Source: Pseudomonas marvdashtae (GTDB taxonomy: Bacteria; Pseudomonadota; Gammaproteobacteria; Pseudomonadales; Pseudomonadaceae). Taken from it: 64,000 bases of DNA. Location of the stretch: the NCBI RefSeq assembly GCF_014268655.2, contig NZ_JABWQX020000002.1, positions 62,001-126,000 of the forward strand, read 5' to 3'. The position numbers and the translations under genes are program-made. Numbering within the stretch: the first letter of the stretch is position 1; every line of letters starts with the position of its first letter. This document shows, in pieces, positions 17,302 through 25,959 of the stretch. Under the pieces are notes generated by a model. It searched no databases. It worked only from the letters and a program-made list of their open reading frames with translations, and was not told the DNA's origin.

Positions 17302-17689
17302 GATCGTTGCTCCTCGGGAGGGCTTAAAAGTGGGTACGAGGGCAATGCTACTCTCGATAAGTCGATATAAAAGTTCATAAACGCAATGGTAATAATCAAC
17401 AGAATTGATTGTTCAGCGGAAAGGCTCTAGAACGGGCCTTTCGGAGGGAGCGTTTTGCTCTGGAGTGGGTAGTTTGTACTCACTTGCGCTCCGCAATAGT
17501 GCGGTGCCGGTAACAGGTAGCTGACGATCTGGTCAGGATCCAGAGTGTTTTTTCGTGCCGTTCTCTGCTCATGGTGGTAAACCTGTCGGCCGTTTCGCCA
17601 GTCCAATCATTTATGCAGCGAGCCGGTCCAGGTTCGTGTTGCCCAAGCGTCGCGGTCCGGACGCTGGTTTGTCATCAGGAGCCTTGTGC
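17302..17689. other. Divergent intergenic region
   Basis: 388 bases between the repeat-protein gene (minus) and the AsmA-like gene (plus). The part at 17350-17420 is A/T-rich and probably holds the repeat-protein promoter. The frame of the next gene is open back to 17555 but has no ribosome site there. No RNA gene or palindrome was recognised. Confidence 0.4.
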
Positions 17690-19759
17690 ATGACGCGCAC
17701 CTCGAAAATCCTTGCTTGGGGCCTTGCCTGCCTCGTCGTTCTGCTGGCGGTGCTGGTGTTGTTCCTTGCATTGTTCGACTGGAACCGCATCAAGCCTGCG
17801 CTCAATGCCAAGGTGTCCGAGGAGTTGCATCGTCCGTTTGCAATCAATGGCAACCTGGCGGTGGTGTGGCGGCGCGAGCTAACCGAAGGCGGGTGGCGAG
17901 CGTGGATGCCCTGGCCCCATGTCGTGGCCGAGGACTTGACCTTGGGCAACCCGGACTGGTCGAAGACACCGCAAATGGCCACGCTCAAGCGCGTTGAATT
18001 GCGCGTTTCGCCCTTGGCCCTGCTGGCCCAAAGGGTGGCGATTCCGCGCATCGACCTGACTGAACCCAACGCCAATCTGCAGCGCCTGGCCGACGGGCGC
18101 GCCAACTGGACGTTTCAATTCGATCCGAAGGACCCACAGGCCGAGCCGTCCAATTGGGTGGTGGACATTGGCGCCATCGGTTTCGACAAGGGCCATGTCG
18201 TCCTTGATGACCAGACGCTCAAGACCCGGCTCGACCTGCTGATCGACCCGCTGGGCAAGCCGATTCCGTTCAGCGACATCGTGGGTGAGAAGACTGCTAA
18301 AAAAGTTCGGGAGCAGGGCGCGGCGCCGCAGGATTATGCCTTCGCCTTCAAGGTTGACGGGCAGTACCACGGCCAGGCGCTCAGCGGTTCCGGCAAGGTC
18401 GGCGGACTGCTGGCCTTGCAGGATGCATCGCAACCATTCCCATTGCAGGCCCAGGCAAAGATCGCCGATACCCGCATCGAACTGGCCGGCACTCTCACTG
18501 ACCCGAAGAACCTCGGCGCCCTTGACCTGCGCTTGAAGCTGGCCGGCAACAGCCTGGCCAACCTTTATCCACTGACGGGCGTCACCCTGCCGGATTCGCC
18601 GCCCTACGCCACCGACGGTCGATTGATCGCCAAGCTCCACGAGCCGGACGGCGCGCAATTTCGCTATGAGGCGTTCAACGGCAAGATCGGCGACAGCGAT
18701 ATCCATGGCGACCTGGCCTATGCCGCCAGTCAGCCCCGGCCGAAACTCAGTGGCGCGCTGGTTTCGAACCAGTTGTTGTTCAGCGACCTGGCACCGCTGA
18801 TCGGTGCTGACTCCAACACTGAACAAAAAGCCCGGGGCGGCGCCAGCAAGCAACCGTCCGACAAGGTGTTGCCGGTGGAGGAGTTCCGCACCGAACGCTG
18901 GAGCGTGATGGACGCCGACGTGGAGTTCACCGGCAAGCGCATTGTCCACAGCGAGCAGTTGCCCTTTAACGACCTCTACACGCACCTGGTGCTCAACGAT
19001 GGTCAACTGGGCCTCGAGCCCCTGCGCTTTGGCGTAGCCGGTGGCCGGCTCGATGCGCAGATCCGCCTCAACGGCCGCACCCAGCCGCTCGAAGGGCGGG
19101 CGAGATTGACGGCGCGGGGCTTCAAGCTCAAGCAGCTATTCCCCGGCTTCGAGCCAATGAAAACCAGTTTCGGCGAGCTCAATGGCGACGCTGATCTCTC
19201 CGGGCGCGGCAACTCGGTGGCGGCCCTGCTGGGGACGTCCAATGGCACGCTGAAGATGCTCATCAATGATGGCGCTATCAGTCGGGAGTTGATGGAGCTG
19301 GCCGGACTCAACGTCGGCAATTACGTGGTAGGGAAAGTCTTTGGCGACAAGGAAGTGAAGATCAACTGCGCGGCGGCTGACTTCGACATCAAGACTGGCC
19401 TGGCGACCACGCGCCTGTTCGTATTCGACACTGAGAACGCAATTATCTATATCGACGGCACGGCGAACATGGCGACCGAGCAGTTGGACCTGACCATCAC
19501 CCCCGAGTCCAAAGGCTGGCGGTTGATTTCCCTGCGCTCTCCGTTATACGTGCGGGGGACCTTCGCCAAGCCCGCTGCCGGGGTCAAGGCTGTGCCGCTG
19601 ATGCTGCGCGGGGCGGGGATGGTGGCCTTGGGGGTCATCGCCGCCCCAGCGGCCGGGTTGCTGGCGTTGGTGGCGCCTAGCGGCGGCGAGCCGAACCAGT
19701 GCGCGCCGCTGCTGCAGCAGATGAAGGAAGGCAAGGCACCGAGGACGGTAAAGGACTGA
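17690..19759 (+). CDS. AsmA-family protein, periplasmic with N-terminal membrane anchor
   Basis: A 689-residue AsmA-like protein. From the ATG at 17690 (AGGAG 8 bases upstream) it begins with a single membrane anchor (ILAWGLACLVVLLAVLVLFLALF) followed by the AsmA start DWNRIKPALNAKVSEELHRPF, and ends with the C-terminal AsmA block (DLTITPESKGWRLISLRSPLYVRGTFAKP). A final hydrophobic stretch (APAAGLLALVAP) and a short cytoplasmic-like tail follow. AsmA/TamB-type proteins form beta-rich bridges implicated in phospholipid transport to the outer membrane. It appears monocistronic. Confidence 0.9.
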   Translation: MTRTSKILAWGLACLVVLLAVLVLFLALFDWNRIKPALNAKVSEELHRPFAINGNLAVVWRRELTEGGWRAWMPWPHVVAEDLTLGNPDWSKTPQMATLKRVELRVSPLALLAQRVAIPRIDLTEPNANLQRLADGRANWTFQFDPKDPQAEPSNWVVDIGAIGFDKGHVVLDDQTLKTRLDLLIDPLGKPIPFSDIVGEKTAKKVREQGAAPQDYAFAFKVDGQYHGQALSGSGKVGGLLALQDASQPFPLQAQAKIADTRIELAGTLTDPKNLGALDLRLKLAGNSLANLYPLTGVTLPDSPPYATDGRLIAKLHEPDGAQFRYEAFNGKIGDSDIHGDLAYAASQPRPKLSGALVSNQLLFSDLAPLIGADSNTEQKARGGASKQPSDKVLPVEEFRTERWSVMDADVEFTGKRIVHSEQLPFNDLYTHLVLNDGQLGLEPLRFGVAGGRLDAQIRLNGRTQPLEGRARLTARGFKLKQLFPGFEPMKTSFGELNGDADLSGRGNSVAALLGTSNGTLKMLINDGAISRELMELAGLNVGNYVVGKVFGDKEVKINCAAADFDIKTGLATTRLFVFDTENAIIYIDGTANMATEQLDLTITPESKGWRLISLRSPLYVRGTFAKPAAGVKAVPLMLRGAGMVALGVIAAPAAGLLALVAPSGGEPNQCAPLLQQMKEGKAPRTVKD

Positions 19760-20033
19760 TCGCGTTTGCGAAGTGGGCGGATGTTTGCTGGGTAGCAGAA
19801 AGTTAATGGGCTGTCTGTTCTATTAGTTTCTGAGTTGGTTAGTGTTATTGGTCGAATTGTAACGCCGTTTTGGTTTTTAACGAATCGGACAGGGTTGCAT
19901 GCGGCCGCTTGGATGGTGGTAACAAGCAGTCATGGATGAACTGTGGAAAGTCCGGGCTTATGTGATTAAGTTGGCGCTTGCAGTCAGGTGGCAAAACAAG
20001 AAACAACAATCACTTATTAAAAGGAAAAATATC

Positions 20034-20840
20034 ATGAGTATCTTATTGCCCAGCATCGACGAGAGTATGCGCTTTTTTGAAACGGTAAGGCTTGCGCCCG
20101 TCAGTGTTGCTGATTTATCTGCAGGTGCACCAAGAAGTTCCCGTTTAACGGCTATGGCTGAAAAGTCGGAGAGTCAGTCAGTTGCCCAGGCAGACGTATT
20201 ATTAGCCAACGAGAATCCCGCCATTATCGGCTTTGCCGATAATTTGGACGGAGATACAAAACACGCGGCGGCGGACAGTATTCATTTTGCTGAACGTGTT
20301 GCCACTTTCAAGTTTGACAAGAACACGCAGCCCCTCGAGTGGCACGAACTGTACAGTGATGCAATGAGGCATTGCGGATGGACGATGACCAGCAATAAAT
20401 ATCAGGAACTTACGACTTCAGAAACAAGTCTGACGATGGATTCCATCGTTCTGGAAATTGTCCAGGCGGTGGCAGGCCGAAATGCTCCGGCGATGCTTGA
20501 TTTATTGTTAGGCGTCTTTGATCGGGTGCGATCCGACGAGGAGCTGGTAAATCTTTTTGATAGCACCAGTGCAAAAGGTGCGGATAAGGACTTCAGAATC
20601 GTACCCTGCATCCAATCCCCAGGGGGAACTCCGATAACGGCTTTCCTGGCGGTCGACTGCACTCTCTCTTCAAGCCAAGGCGGGGCTTGGTTCTGGAAAT
20701 GGAAAGTGTCGAGGCTTCAAATGAAGCGCGTGGCTACGATGGCCGAGCTCAATATGCGCATACATGATCGGAACAGGGACCTGATCTATCAGAAGCTGGA
20801 TAAGAGCTCTGACGAGTTTTTCAATAGTATCGAGTTATAA
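20034..20840 (+). CDS. Unknown protein, first of a tandem paralogous pair
   Basis: A 268-residue soluble protein without signal peptide or membrane segment. The start at 20034 has AAAAGGAAA 7 bases upstream; the frame is open to 19932 but that region is A/T-rich leader. It was not recognised. The centre carries W-x3-Y-S-x2-M-x4-W-x4-NK (LEWHELYSDAMRHCGWTMTSNK), a pattern repeated in the next gene, so the two are paralogues. The C terminus is Trp/Lys-rich (WFWKWKVSRLQMKR). The gene is visibly richer in A and T than its neighbours, which suggests acquisition. It and the next gene, 51 bases apart, look like one transcription unit. Confidence 0.7.
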   Translation: MSILLPSIDESMRFFETVRLAPVSVADLSAGAPRSSRLTAMAEKSESQSVAQADVLLANENPAIIGFADNLDGDTKHAAADSIHFAERVATFKFDKNTQPLEWHELYSDAMRHCGWTMTSNKYQELTTSETSLTMDSIVLEIVQAVAGRNAPAMLDLLLGVFDRVRSDEELVNLFDSTSAKGADKDFRIVPCIQSPGGTPITAFLAVDCTLSSSQGGAWFWKWKVSRLQMKRVATMAELNMRIHDRNRDLIYQKLDKSSDEFFNSIEL

Positions 20841-20891
20841 GCGCTCACCGGGTTGTTCGAATGAGCAACCCATCTTGGAAGGTGGTCTGTC

Positions 20892-21608
20892 ATGTTGAAT
20901 GAGGAAATACTGCTGCTTCCGGAAGGGCTGTTGTCTATTTCGCAAGGCGTGCCAAAGGAGTGGCGGCAGAAGTTGAAATATGCGTTGCTCTATTCCCATC
21001 TGTACGCACGCTCCAGCGGTGACAAGTTTGATGCTTTGGGGAAATGGCGCTCAGGTTATTCCCGCGTCATGGGAAATCTGGAATGGGCGACCATGGCGAA
21101 TAAAGCGTCCAGTTTCGAGCCGAAGGACGAGGCTGTCATTGTGCTGAGCGACTTGCTCAGGGAAAAATTGATATCGGATTTCCAACCGCAAGAGTTGGCG
21201 CAGCTTGATCGACTGATCGCCAATGTTGAGGCGGCGCCGGGTTCAGAGCCGCCGGGTGCTGCGATCAGGGAGCAGTTGCTTTCACCCGTTCAGTCGCTGA
21301 ACAACTCCGATACGACTATTTTCGTGCATATCAGCCTGATAGGCGTCGGCCCCGTTGTTTATACGGTATCTGTGAGGTTTCGGACCTCGCAAGGTGTTGA
21401 TGAGCTTTTTTTCCAGCAGCGTTTCGCAGGCAAGCATGTAGTGGGACAGGTCAGTGTGGCTGTTTCCAAAAGACAACTCAGCACAGCCCGTTACGAAGGA
21501 AACGGTATTGAACAAAAGGTGAGGCGCGGCCTGCCGGCCAACGCGGACTCATTGCTCGTCGAGCTTTCTTCAGCAGGCGATCCAAAGCCTCATGCTCTGC
21601 CAGCATGA
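20892..21608 (+). CDS. Unknown protein, second of a tandem paralogous pair
   Basis: A 238-residue soluble protein, not recognised. It shares the core pattern of its upstream neighbour (GKWRSGYSRVMGNLEWATMANK), followed in both by a predicted helical segment and a beta-rich half (here TIFVHISLIGVGPVVYTVSVRF). The ribosome site is GGAAGG, 10 bases upstream. Its last 19 bases overlap the 3' end of the convergent LysR gene, an unusual tail-to-tail overlap suggesting insertion next to a pre-existing gene. Possible roles (effector, toxin partner, structural protein) are not supported by any motif. Confidence 0.7.
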   Translation: MLNEEILLLPEGLLSISQGVPKEWRQKLKYALLYSHLYARSSGDKFDALGKWRSGYSRVMGNLEWATMANKASSFEPKDEAVIVLSDLLREKLISDFQPQELAQLDRLIANVEAAPGSEPPGAAIREQLLSPVQSLNNSDTTIFVHISLIGVGPVVYTVSVRFRTSQGVDELFFQQRFAGKHVVGQVSVAVSKRQLSTARYEGNGIEQKVRRGLPANADSLLVELSSAGDPKPHALPA

Positions 21609-22558
21609 TCGCTCTGGCTCTGGGCGACCCGATCCTGGAACAGTTTTAACGAACTCGTCAGTGCGTGCCCGGACTGCCGCGCCTCTTCCTCCAGCCATTT
21701 GAAAAGCGCTCGTACTGGTGGATGGCGTTCCCGGCCCGGAACGCATAAGGCGCTGTAGCCCGCGCCGTTGACTTGGACGTGCGGGCGGTAAGCGACCAAC
21801 AAACCGCTGGCGACGCTTTCGGAGACCAGGACGTTGCTCGCCAGTACCAGGCCTTGCCCGGCGATTGCCGCTTGCAGGGCGTAATGTTCCTCGTCGTATT
21901 CGCGTATGCAGGGCTGGTGGGTCAGCCAGGTTTCTCCCGCTTGCGCGCACCAGGCGTCCCAGCCATGGGCATACAGCTTGGTGTTGTGCCATCGCACACT
22001 GATCAGCGTCGTCGGTTGCCGGGTCGCCAGAGCGGCTATTTGCTCAGGTGACCCGTATACGCCGAAGGATTCGTCGAACAGGCACAGGCCATACAGGTTT
22101 GAATAGTTGTCCAGGCTGTAGCGCACCACCATGTCCACGCTGGCGTCCTGATGCAGGTCGATGACTTCGCAATGGGTGTCCAGCCTTACGTTGATGTTCG
22201 GATGGCGCGCATAGAACCGGCCCAGGCGTGGCACCAGCCATAAGGCGGCAAATGCGGCCGTGGTGGAAATCGTCAGGTGGCTGGTGCTGCGTTGTGGGCG
22301 CAAGGAGTCCACGCTTTGCGCGACTTCCAGCAAGGCGCCGTGAAGGCTATGGAACAAGCGTTGCCCGCCTTCGGTGAGTCGTACCTGGCGGGGCAATCGT
22401 TCGAACAACGACAAGCCCAGCCAGGTTTCCAGCGCGCGGATCTGATGGGAAACCGCCGTCGGTGTGACCGAAAGCTCCTGGGCCGCCGCCTTGAAACTGA
22501 GCAGCCGTGCGGCGGATTCAAAGGCGCGCAGGGCATTGAGGGGCAAGGTGGCAAACAT
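21590..22558 (-). CDS. LysR-family transcriptional regulator, GcvA-like
   Basis: A 322-residue LysR regulator. The N-terminal helix-turn-helix is LSFKAAAQELSVTPTAVSHQIR (about residues 20-42), and the effector domain begins near residue 92. It is somewhat longer than usual (about 300) through a C-terminal extension of about 25 residues. It is divergent from the azoreductase gene, 128 bases between starts, so azoR is the likely target. Confidence 0.9.
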   Translation of the reverse strand: MFATLPLNALRAFESAARLLSFKAAAQELSVTPTAVSHQIRALETWLGLSLFERLPRQVRLTEGGQRLFHSLHGALLEVAQSVDSLRPQRSTSHLTISTTAAFAALWLVPRLGRFYARHPNINVRLDTHCEVIDLHQDASVDMVVRYSLDNYSNLYGLCLFDESFGVYGSPEQIAALATRQPTTLISVRWHNTKLYAHGWDAWCAQAGETWLTHQPCIREYDEEHYALQAAIAGQGLVLASNVLVSESVASGLLVAYRPHVQVNGAGYSALCVPGRERHPPVRALFKWLEEEARQSGHALTSSLKLFQDRVAQSQSDHAGRA

Positions 22559-22686
22559 CGGTAATCTCCAATGAATGAGAAAAACTCATCCAGGTGCATT
22601 AACGCTCATTTGAGTGAAAACGGATCTGAGCTTCAAGCTGAAAGCCACAGACAGTTCCGATTGTAGTCACAGATGAGGCGTTATAG

Positions 22687-23325
22687 ATGAGCAATATTCT
22701 TGTAGTGCAGGGCAGCCCTCGCGGTGAGCGGTCCCATTCCCGGCGTCTGGCAGAAACTTTCATAAGCGCCTGGCAGGACGTCAATCCACAGTCCCAAGCG
22801 ACCCGCCGCGAAGTCGGCCGAACGGTCATTGCGCCAGTCAACGAAGCCTTTATCGCGGCAGCGTTCCACCCCGAGCCGCAGGCACGGCCGCTGACAATGC
22901 GGGCCGACCTGGCCTTGAGCGACACCTTGGTGGCGGAGCTGATGGCCCACGAGCGGCTGGTGATCTCCGCGCCCATGCATAACTTCGGCGTGCCCAGCGG
23001 GATAAAAGCGTGGATCGACCAGATCGTGCGCATCGGCCTGACGTTCAATCACAGCCTGGATAACGGCGTCTCGCAATACGAACCGCTGGTGTTGGGCAAG
23101 AAGGCTTTGATCGTGACCAGTCGTGGCGATTTTGGCTTTGGCCCCGGTGGCCAACTGGAGGCCATGAACCACGCCGACACGTGGCTGCGTACCGTCCTGG
23201 GATTTATCGGCATCAGCGATGTGACGGTGGTGGCCGCCGAAGGAGAAGAGTCGGCGGAGCACAGCTTTGCCCGTTCCTATGCCGAGGCCGAGCAGCGGTT
23301 GTTGGCGCTGGCGCGGACATTTTGA
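22687..23325 (+). CDS. azoR: FMN-dependent NADH-azoreductase / quinone reductase
   Basis: A 212-residue flavodoxin-fold enzyme of the AzoR family, which reduces quinones and azo compounds with NAD(P)H through bound FMN. Visible are the FMN phosphate site [14 protein letters not shown] (residues 9-22), [16 protein letters not shown] (isoalloxazine contact) and TSRGDFG. Length fits the family. It is divergent from a LysR regulator, the arrangement of inducible azoreductases. Confidence 0.88.
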   Translation: MSNILVVQGSPRGERSHSRRLAETFISAWQDVNPQSQATRREVGRTVIAPVNEAFIAAAFHPEPQARPLTMRADLALSDTLVAELMAHERLVISAPMHNFGVPSGIKAWIDQIVRIGLTFNHSLDNGVSQYEPLVLGKKALIVTSRGDFGFGPGGQLEAMNHADTWLRTVLGFIGISDVTVVAAEGEESAEHSFARSYAEAEQRLLALARTF

Positions 23326-23435
23326 GTGGCAGCAGGCTTGGTCCTGGATTCAGCGCGGGCTGAAGTGACCCGGGTGTCATAGACTGGTCATCATCGATAT
23401 CGATGCTGACCACTTTTGATCTCAAGGATGTCGCC

Positions 23436-24326
23436 ATGTCGCAGCGCTGCGCCACTCGCTACCCGCTGGTACTGGTCCCGGGCATGCTCGGTTTCATTCG
23501 CCTGGTGCTGTATCCGTACTGGTATGGCATCGTCGCGGCGCTGCGCCGAGGCGGAGCGGTGGTGGTTGCGGTGAAGGTCTCGCCGCTGCATTCCTCGGAA
23601 GTGCGTGGCGAGCAGCTTTTGGCGCGGATCGAGGAAATCCTGCGCGACACCGGCGCGCAGAAGGTCAACCTGATCGGCCACAGCCAGGGCGCTCTCACTG
23701 CTCGCTACGCCGCAGCCAGGCGCCCGGACCTGGTCGCGTCAGTCACCTCGGTGGCCGGCACCAACCACGGTTCCGAACTGGCGGATTACCTGCACACCCA
23801 TTACCCGGCCGACAGCGCCAAAGGACGATTGCTGAGCGCCTTGTTGCGGTTGATCAACGCCATGATGAGCTTGCTGGACAGCGGGTATCACGGGCCAAGA
23901 CTGCCGGTCGACATTCAAGCCTCCCATGCCTCGCTGACAACCGCCGGGGTAGCGCTGTTCAACGAGCGTTATCCACAGGGGTTGCCACAGACCTGGGGCG
24001 GGCAGGGGCCGGAAGAAGTCGGTGGCGTGCGCTATTACTCCTGGTCCGGGACCTTGCAGCCGGGCAAGACCGATAAAGGGCGCAACCTGTTCGACGGGAC
24101 GAACCGCAGTTGCCGGTTGTTTGCTCGCACCTTCGTGCGCGAGGCGGGGCAGTGCGACGGGATGGTCGGACGCTACAGCTCGCACTTGGGCACGGTCATC
24201 CGCGATGACTACCCGCTGGACCATTTCGACATCGTCAATCAGTCGCTGGGGTTGGTGGGCAAGGGCGCGGAACCCATTCGCTTGTTTGTCGAGCATGCCG
24301 AACGATTGAAGTCAGCCGGCGTTTAG
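23436..24326 (+). CDS. Triacylglycerol lipase / esterase, Pseudomonas lipase family I, without signal peptide
   Basis: A 296-residue alpha/beta hydrolase related to LipA-type bacterial lipases over its full length (YPLVLVPGMLGF, SPLHSSEVRGEQLL, KVNLIGHSQGALTARYAA, GVRYYSWSG, SSHLGTVIRDDYPLDHFD). The predicted triad is Ser83 (GHSQG), Asp241 (CDGMVG) and His263 (LDHFD). The start at 23436 has AAGGATG upstream; 23403 is an alternative. There is no signal peptide and no foldase (lif) gene next to it, so it is probably cytoplasmic or leaves by another route. The preceding gene is 110 bases away; transcription is likely independent. Confidence 0.87.
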   Translation: MSQRCATRYPLVLVPGMLGFIRLVLYPYWYGIVAALRRGGAVVVAVKVSPLHSSEVRGEQLLARIEEILRDTGAQKVNLIGHSQGALTARYAAARRPDLVASVTSVAGTNHGSELADYLHTHYPADSAKGRLLSALLRLINAMMSLLDSGYHGPRLPVDIQASHASLTTAGVALFNERYPQGLPQTWGGQGPEEVGGVRYYSWSGTLQPGKTDKGRNLFDGTNRSCRLFARTFVREAGQCDGMVGRYSSHLGTVIRDDYPLDHFDIVNQSLGLVGKGAEPIRLFVEHAERLKSAGV

Positions 24327-24453
24327 CCGCCGGACTGCATTAGCGACTTCAGCGCGAGCAGCGACGCGAGAGTCGATCTGGAAAGGTGTAACGGGCTTTG
24401 TCTACACTGCACCTCATCGCCGTCCTCCTCGGGCGGCAACCAGGAGAAACACC

Positions 24454-24750
24454 ATGAAGATGCTGCGCCTGCCATTGTTGATGATCGGTTTGCTGCTGTG
24501 TTCCCAGGGCTTCGCCGCCACGGCCCAACAGACCAAGATGACTACCTGCAATGCCGACGCGACTGCCAAGGCCCTCAAGGGGGACGAACGCAAAGCTTTC
24601 ATGAGCAACTGCCTGAAGGCCACTCCGGTCGCCGCCGAACCGAGCACGCCGCAGGAACGCATGAAGACCTGCAACGCCACGGCCACCACCCAGGCCTTGA
24701 AGGGCGATGCTCGCAAGACCTTCATGAGCGAATGCCTGAAGAAAAAATAA
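24454..24750 (+). CDS. psiF: PsiF-repeat family periplasmic protein
   Basis: A 98-residue protein with a signal peptide (to about GFAA) and two PsiF repeats: KMTTCNADATAKALKGDERK and RMKTCNATATTQALKGDARK, each ending in FMSxCLK. The four cysteines are paired within repeats (TCN...NCL, TCN...ECL) and may form disulfides. In E. coli, psiF is phosphate-starvation-inducible; the molecular role is unknown. The ribosome site is AGGAG, 8 bases before the ATG. Confidence 0.9.
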   Translation: MKMLRLPLLMIGLLLCSQGFAATAQQTKMTTCNADATAKALKGDERKAFMSNCLKATPVAAEPSTPQERMKTCNATATTQALKGDARKTFMSECLKKK

Positions 24751-24888
24751 CGCCTTGGATTTTTCTACGCCCCTGAGGCAAAAAAACACCTGAACCCCGA
24801 CCAAGGTCGGCCGATACAATGCCTAGTGCTGCCAGCGGAACGCTGGCAGACTGCCGATCCTTTCACGCTCGTTTTGTTCTGGGGCTGT

Positions 24889-25902
24889 ATGCCAACGTTT
24901 TCTCAGCGTCATGTGTTGTTGGTGATCAGTTGGGTGATCATTTTTGGTGGGTTGTTGCTGGTGCTGCCGCTGCGCCTGTTGCCGAGCCTGTTGGCCGGGT
25001 TGCTGGTGTTCGAGCTGGTCAACATGCTCACGCCGCAGCTGCAACGGTTGATCGAAGGCCGGCGCGCCCGTTGGGTAGCGGTGGCGCTGCTGGGGACGCT
25101 GGTGGTCAGTGTACTGAGCCTGATTTTCGCCGGTGCCTTCAGCTTCCTGCTGCATGAAGCGGAAAACCCTGGCGCTTCCCTGGATAAATTCATGGGCGTG
25201 GTGGACCGCGCCCGAGGGCAATTGCCGCCCTTCATCGACGCGTATCTGCCGGCCAGCGCCGCCGAGTTCCGGGTGGCGATCGGTGACTGGATGAGCAAGC
25301 ACCTGAGCGACTTGCAGCTGGTGGGCAAGGACGCGGCCCATATGTTTGTCACGCTGCTGATCGGCATGGTGCTGGGCGCCATCGTCGCCTTGCAGCGCAT
25401 CCCCGACCTGACCAAGCGCAAGCCCTTGGCCGCCGCGCTGTTCGATCGGCTGAACCTGCTGGTCAAGGCGTTTCGCAACATCGTATTTGCGCAGATCAAG
25501 ATCTCCCTGCTCAACACCTTCTTCACTGGGATTTTCCTGGCGGTGGTACTGCCGCTGTTCGGCATCCAGCTGCCGTTGACCAAGACCCTGATCGTGATGA
25601 CGTTCCTGCTGGGGCTGCTGCCGGTCATCGGCAACCTGATGTCCAATACGCTGATCACCATCGTCGCCTTGTCGCTGTCGATCTGGGTGGCGATGGCGGC
25701 GCTGGGCTACCTGATCGTGATCCACAAGCTCGAGTATTTCCTCAATGCCCGTATCGTCGGCGGACAGATCAGCGCCAAGTCTTGGGAATTGCTCATGGCG
25801 ATGCTGGTGTTCGAAGCCGCATTCGGCCTGCCGGGGGTGGTGGCGGGGCCGATTTATTATGCGTATCTCAAGAGTGAGTTGAAGCAGGTGGGGATGGTTT
25901 GA
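24889..25902 (+). CDS. AI-2E family transporter (YdiK/PerM-like membrane protein)
   Basis: A 337-residue inner-membrane protein of the AI-2E transporter (TqsA/YdiK) family with about seven or eight membrane segments in the family pattern: three near the N terminus, a soluble stretch of about 60-130, then helices from VTLLIGMVLGAIVAL onwards including PLTKTLIVMTFLLGLLPVIGNLMSN. The ATG at 24889 is preferred over the upstream frame start at 24826. The transported compound is not known for this subgroup; many members act as ion or small-molecule exporters. Confidence 0.85.
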   Translation: MPTFSQRHVLLVISWVIIFGGLLLVLPLRLLPSLLAGLLVFELVNMLTPQLQRLIEGRRARWVAVALLGTLVVSVLSLIFAGAFSFLLHEAENPGASLDKFMGVVDRARGQLPPFIDAYLPASAAEFRVAIGDWMSKHLSDLQLVGKDAAHMFVTLLIGMVLGAIVALQRIPDLTKRKPLAAALFDRLNLLVKAFRNIVFAQIKISLLNTFFTGIFLAVVLPLFGIQLPLTKTLIVMTFLLGLLPVIGNLMSNTLITIVALSLSIWVAMAALGYLIVIHKLEYFLNARIVGGQISAKSWELLMAMLVFEAAFGLPGVVAGPIYYAYLKSELKQVGMV

Positions 25903-25959
25903 TCCCATAGGCGCGGCGCCTGGACTGACCTCACAGCGAGCAGGCGCCTCGGTACTGCA

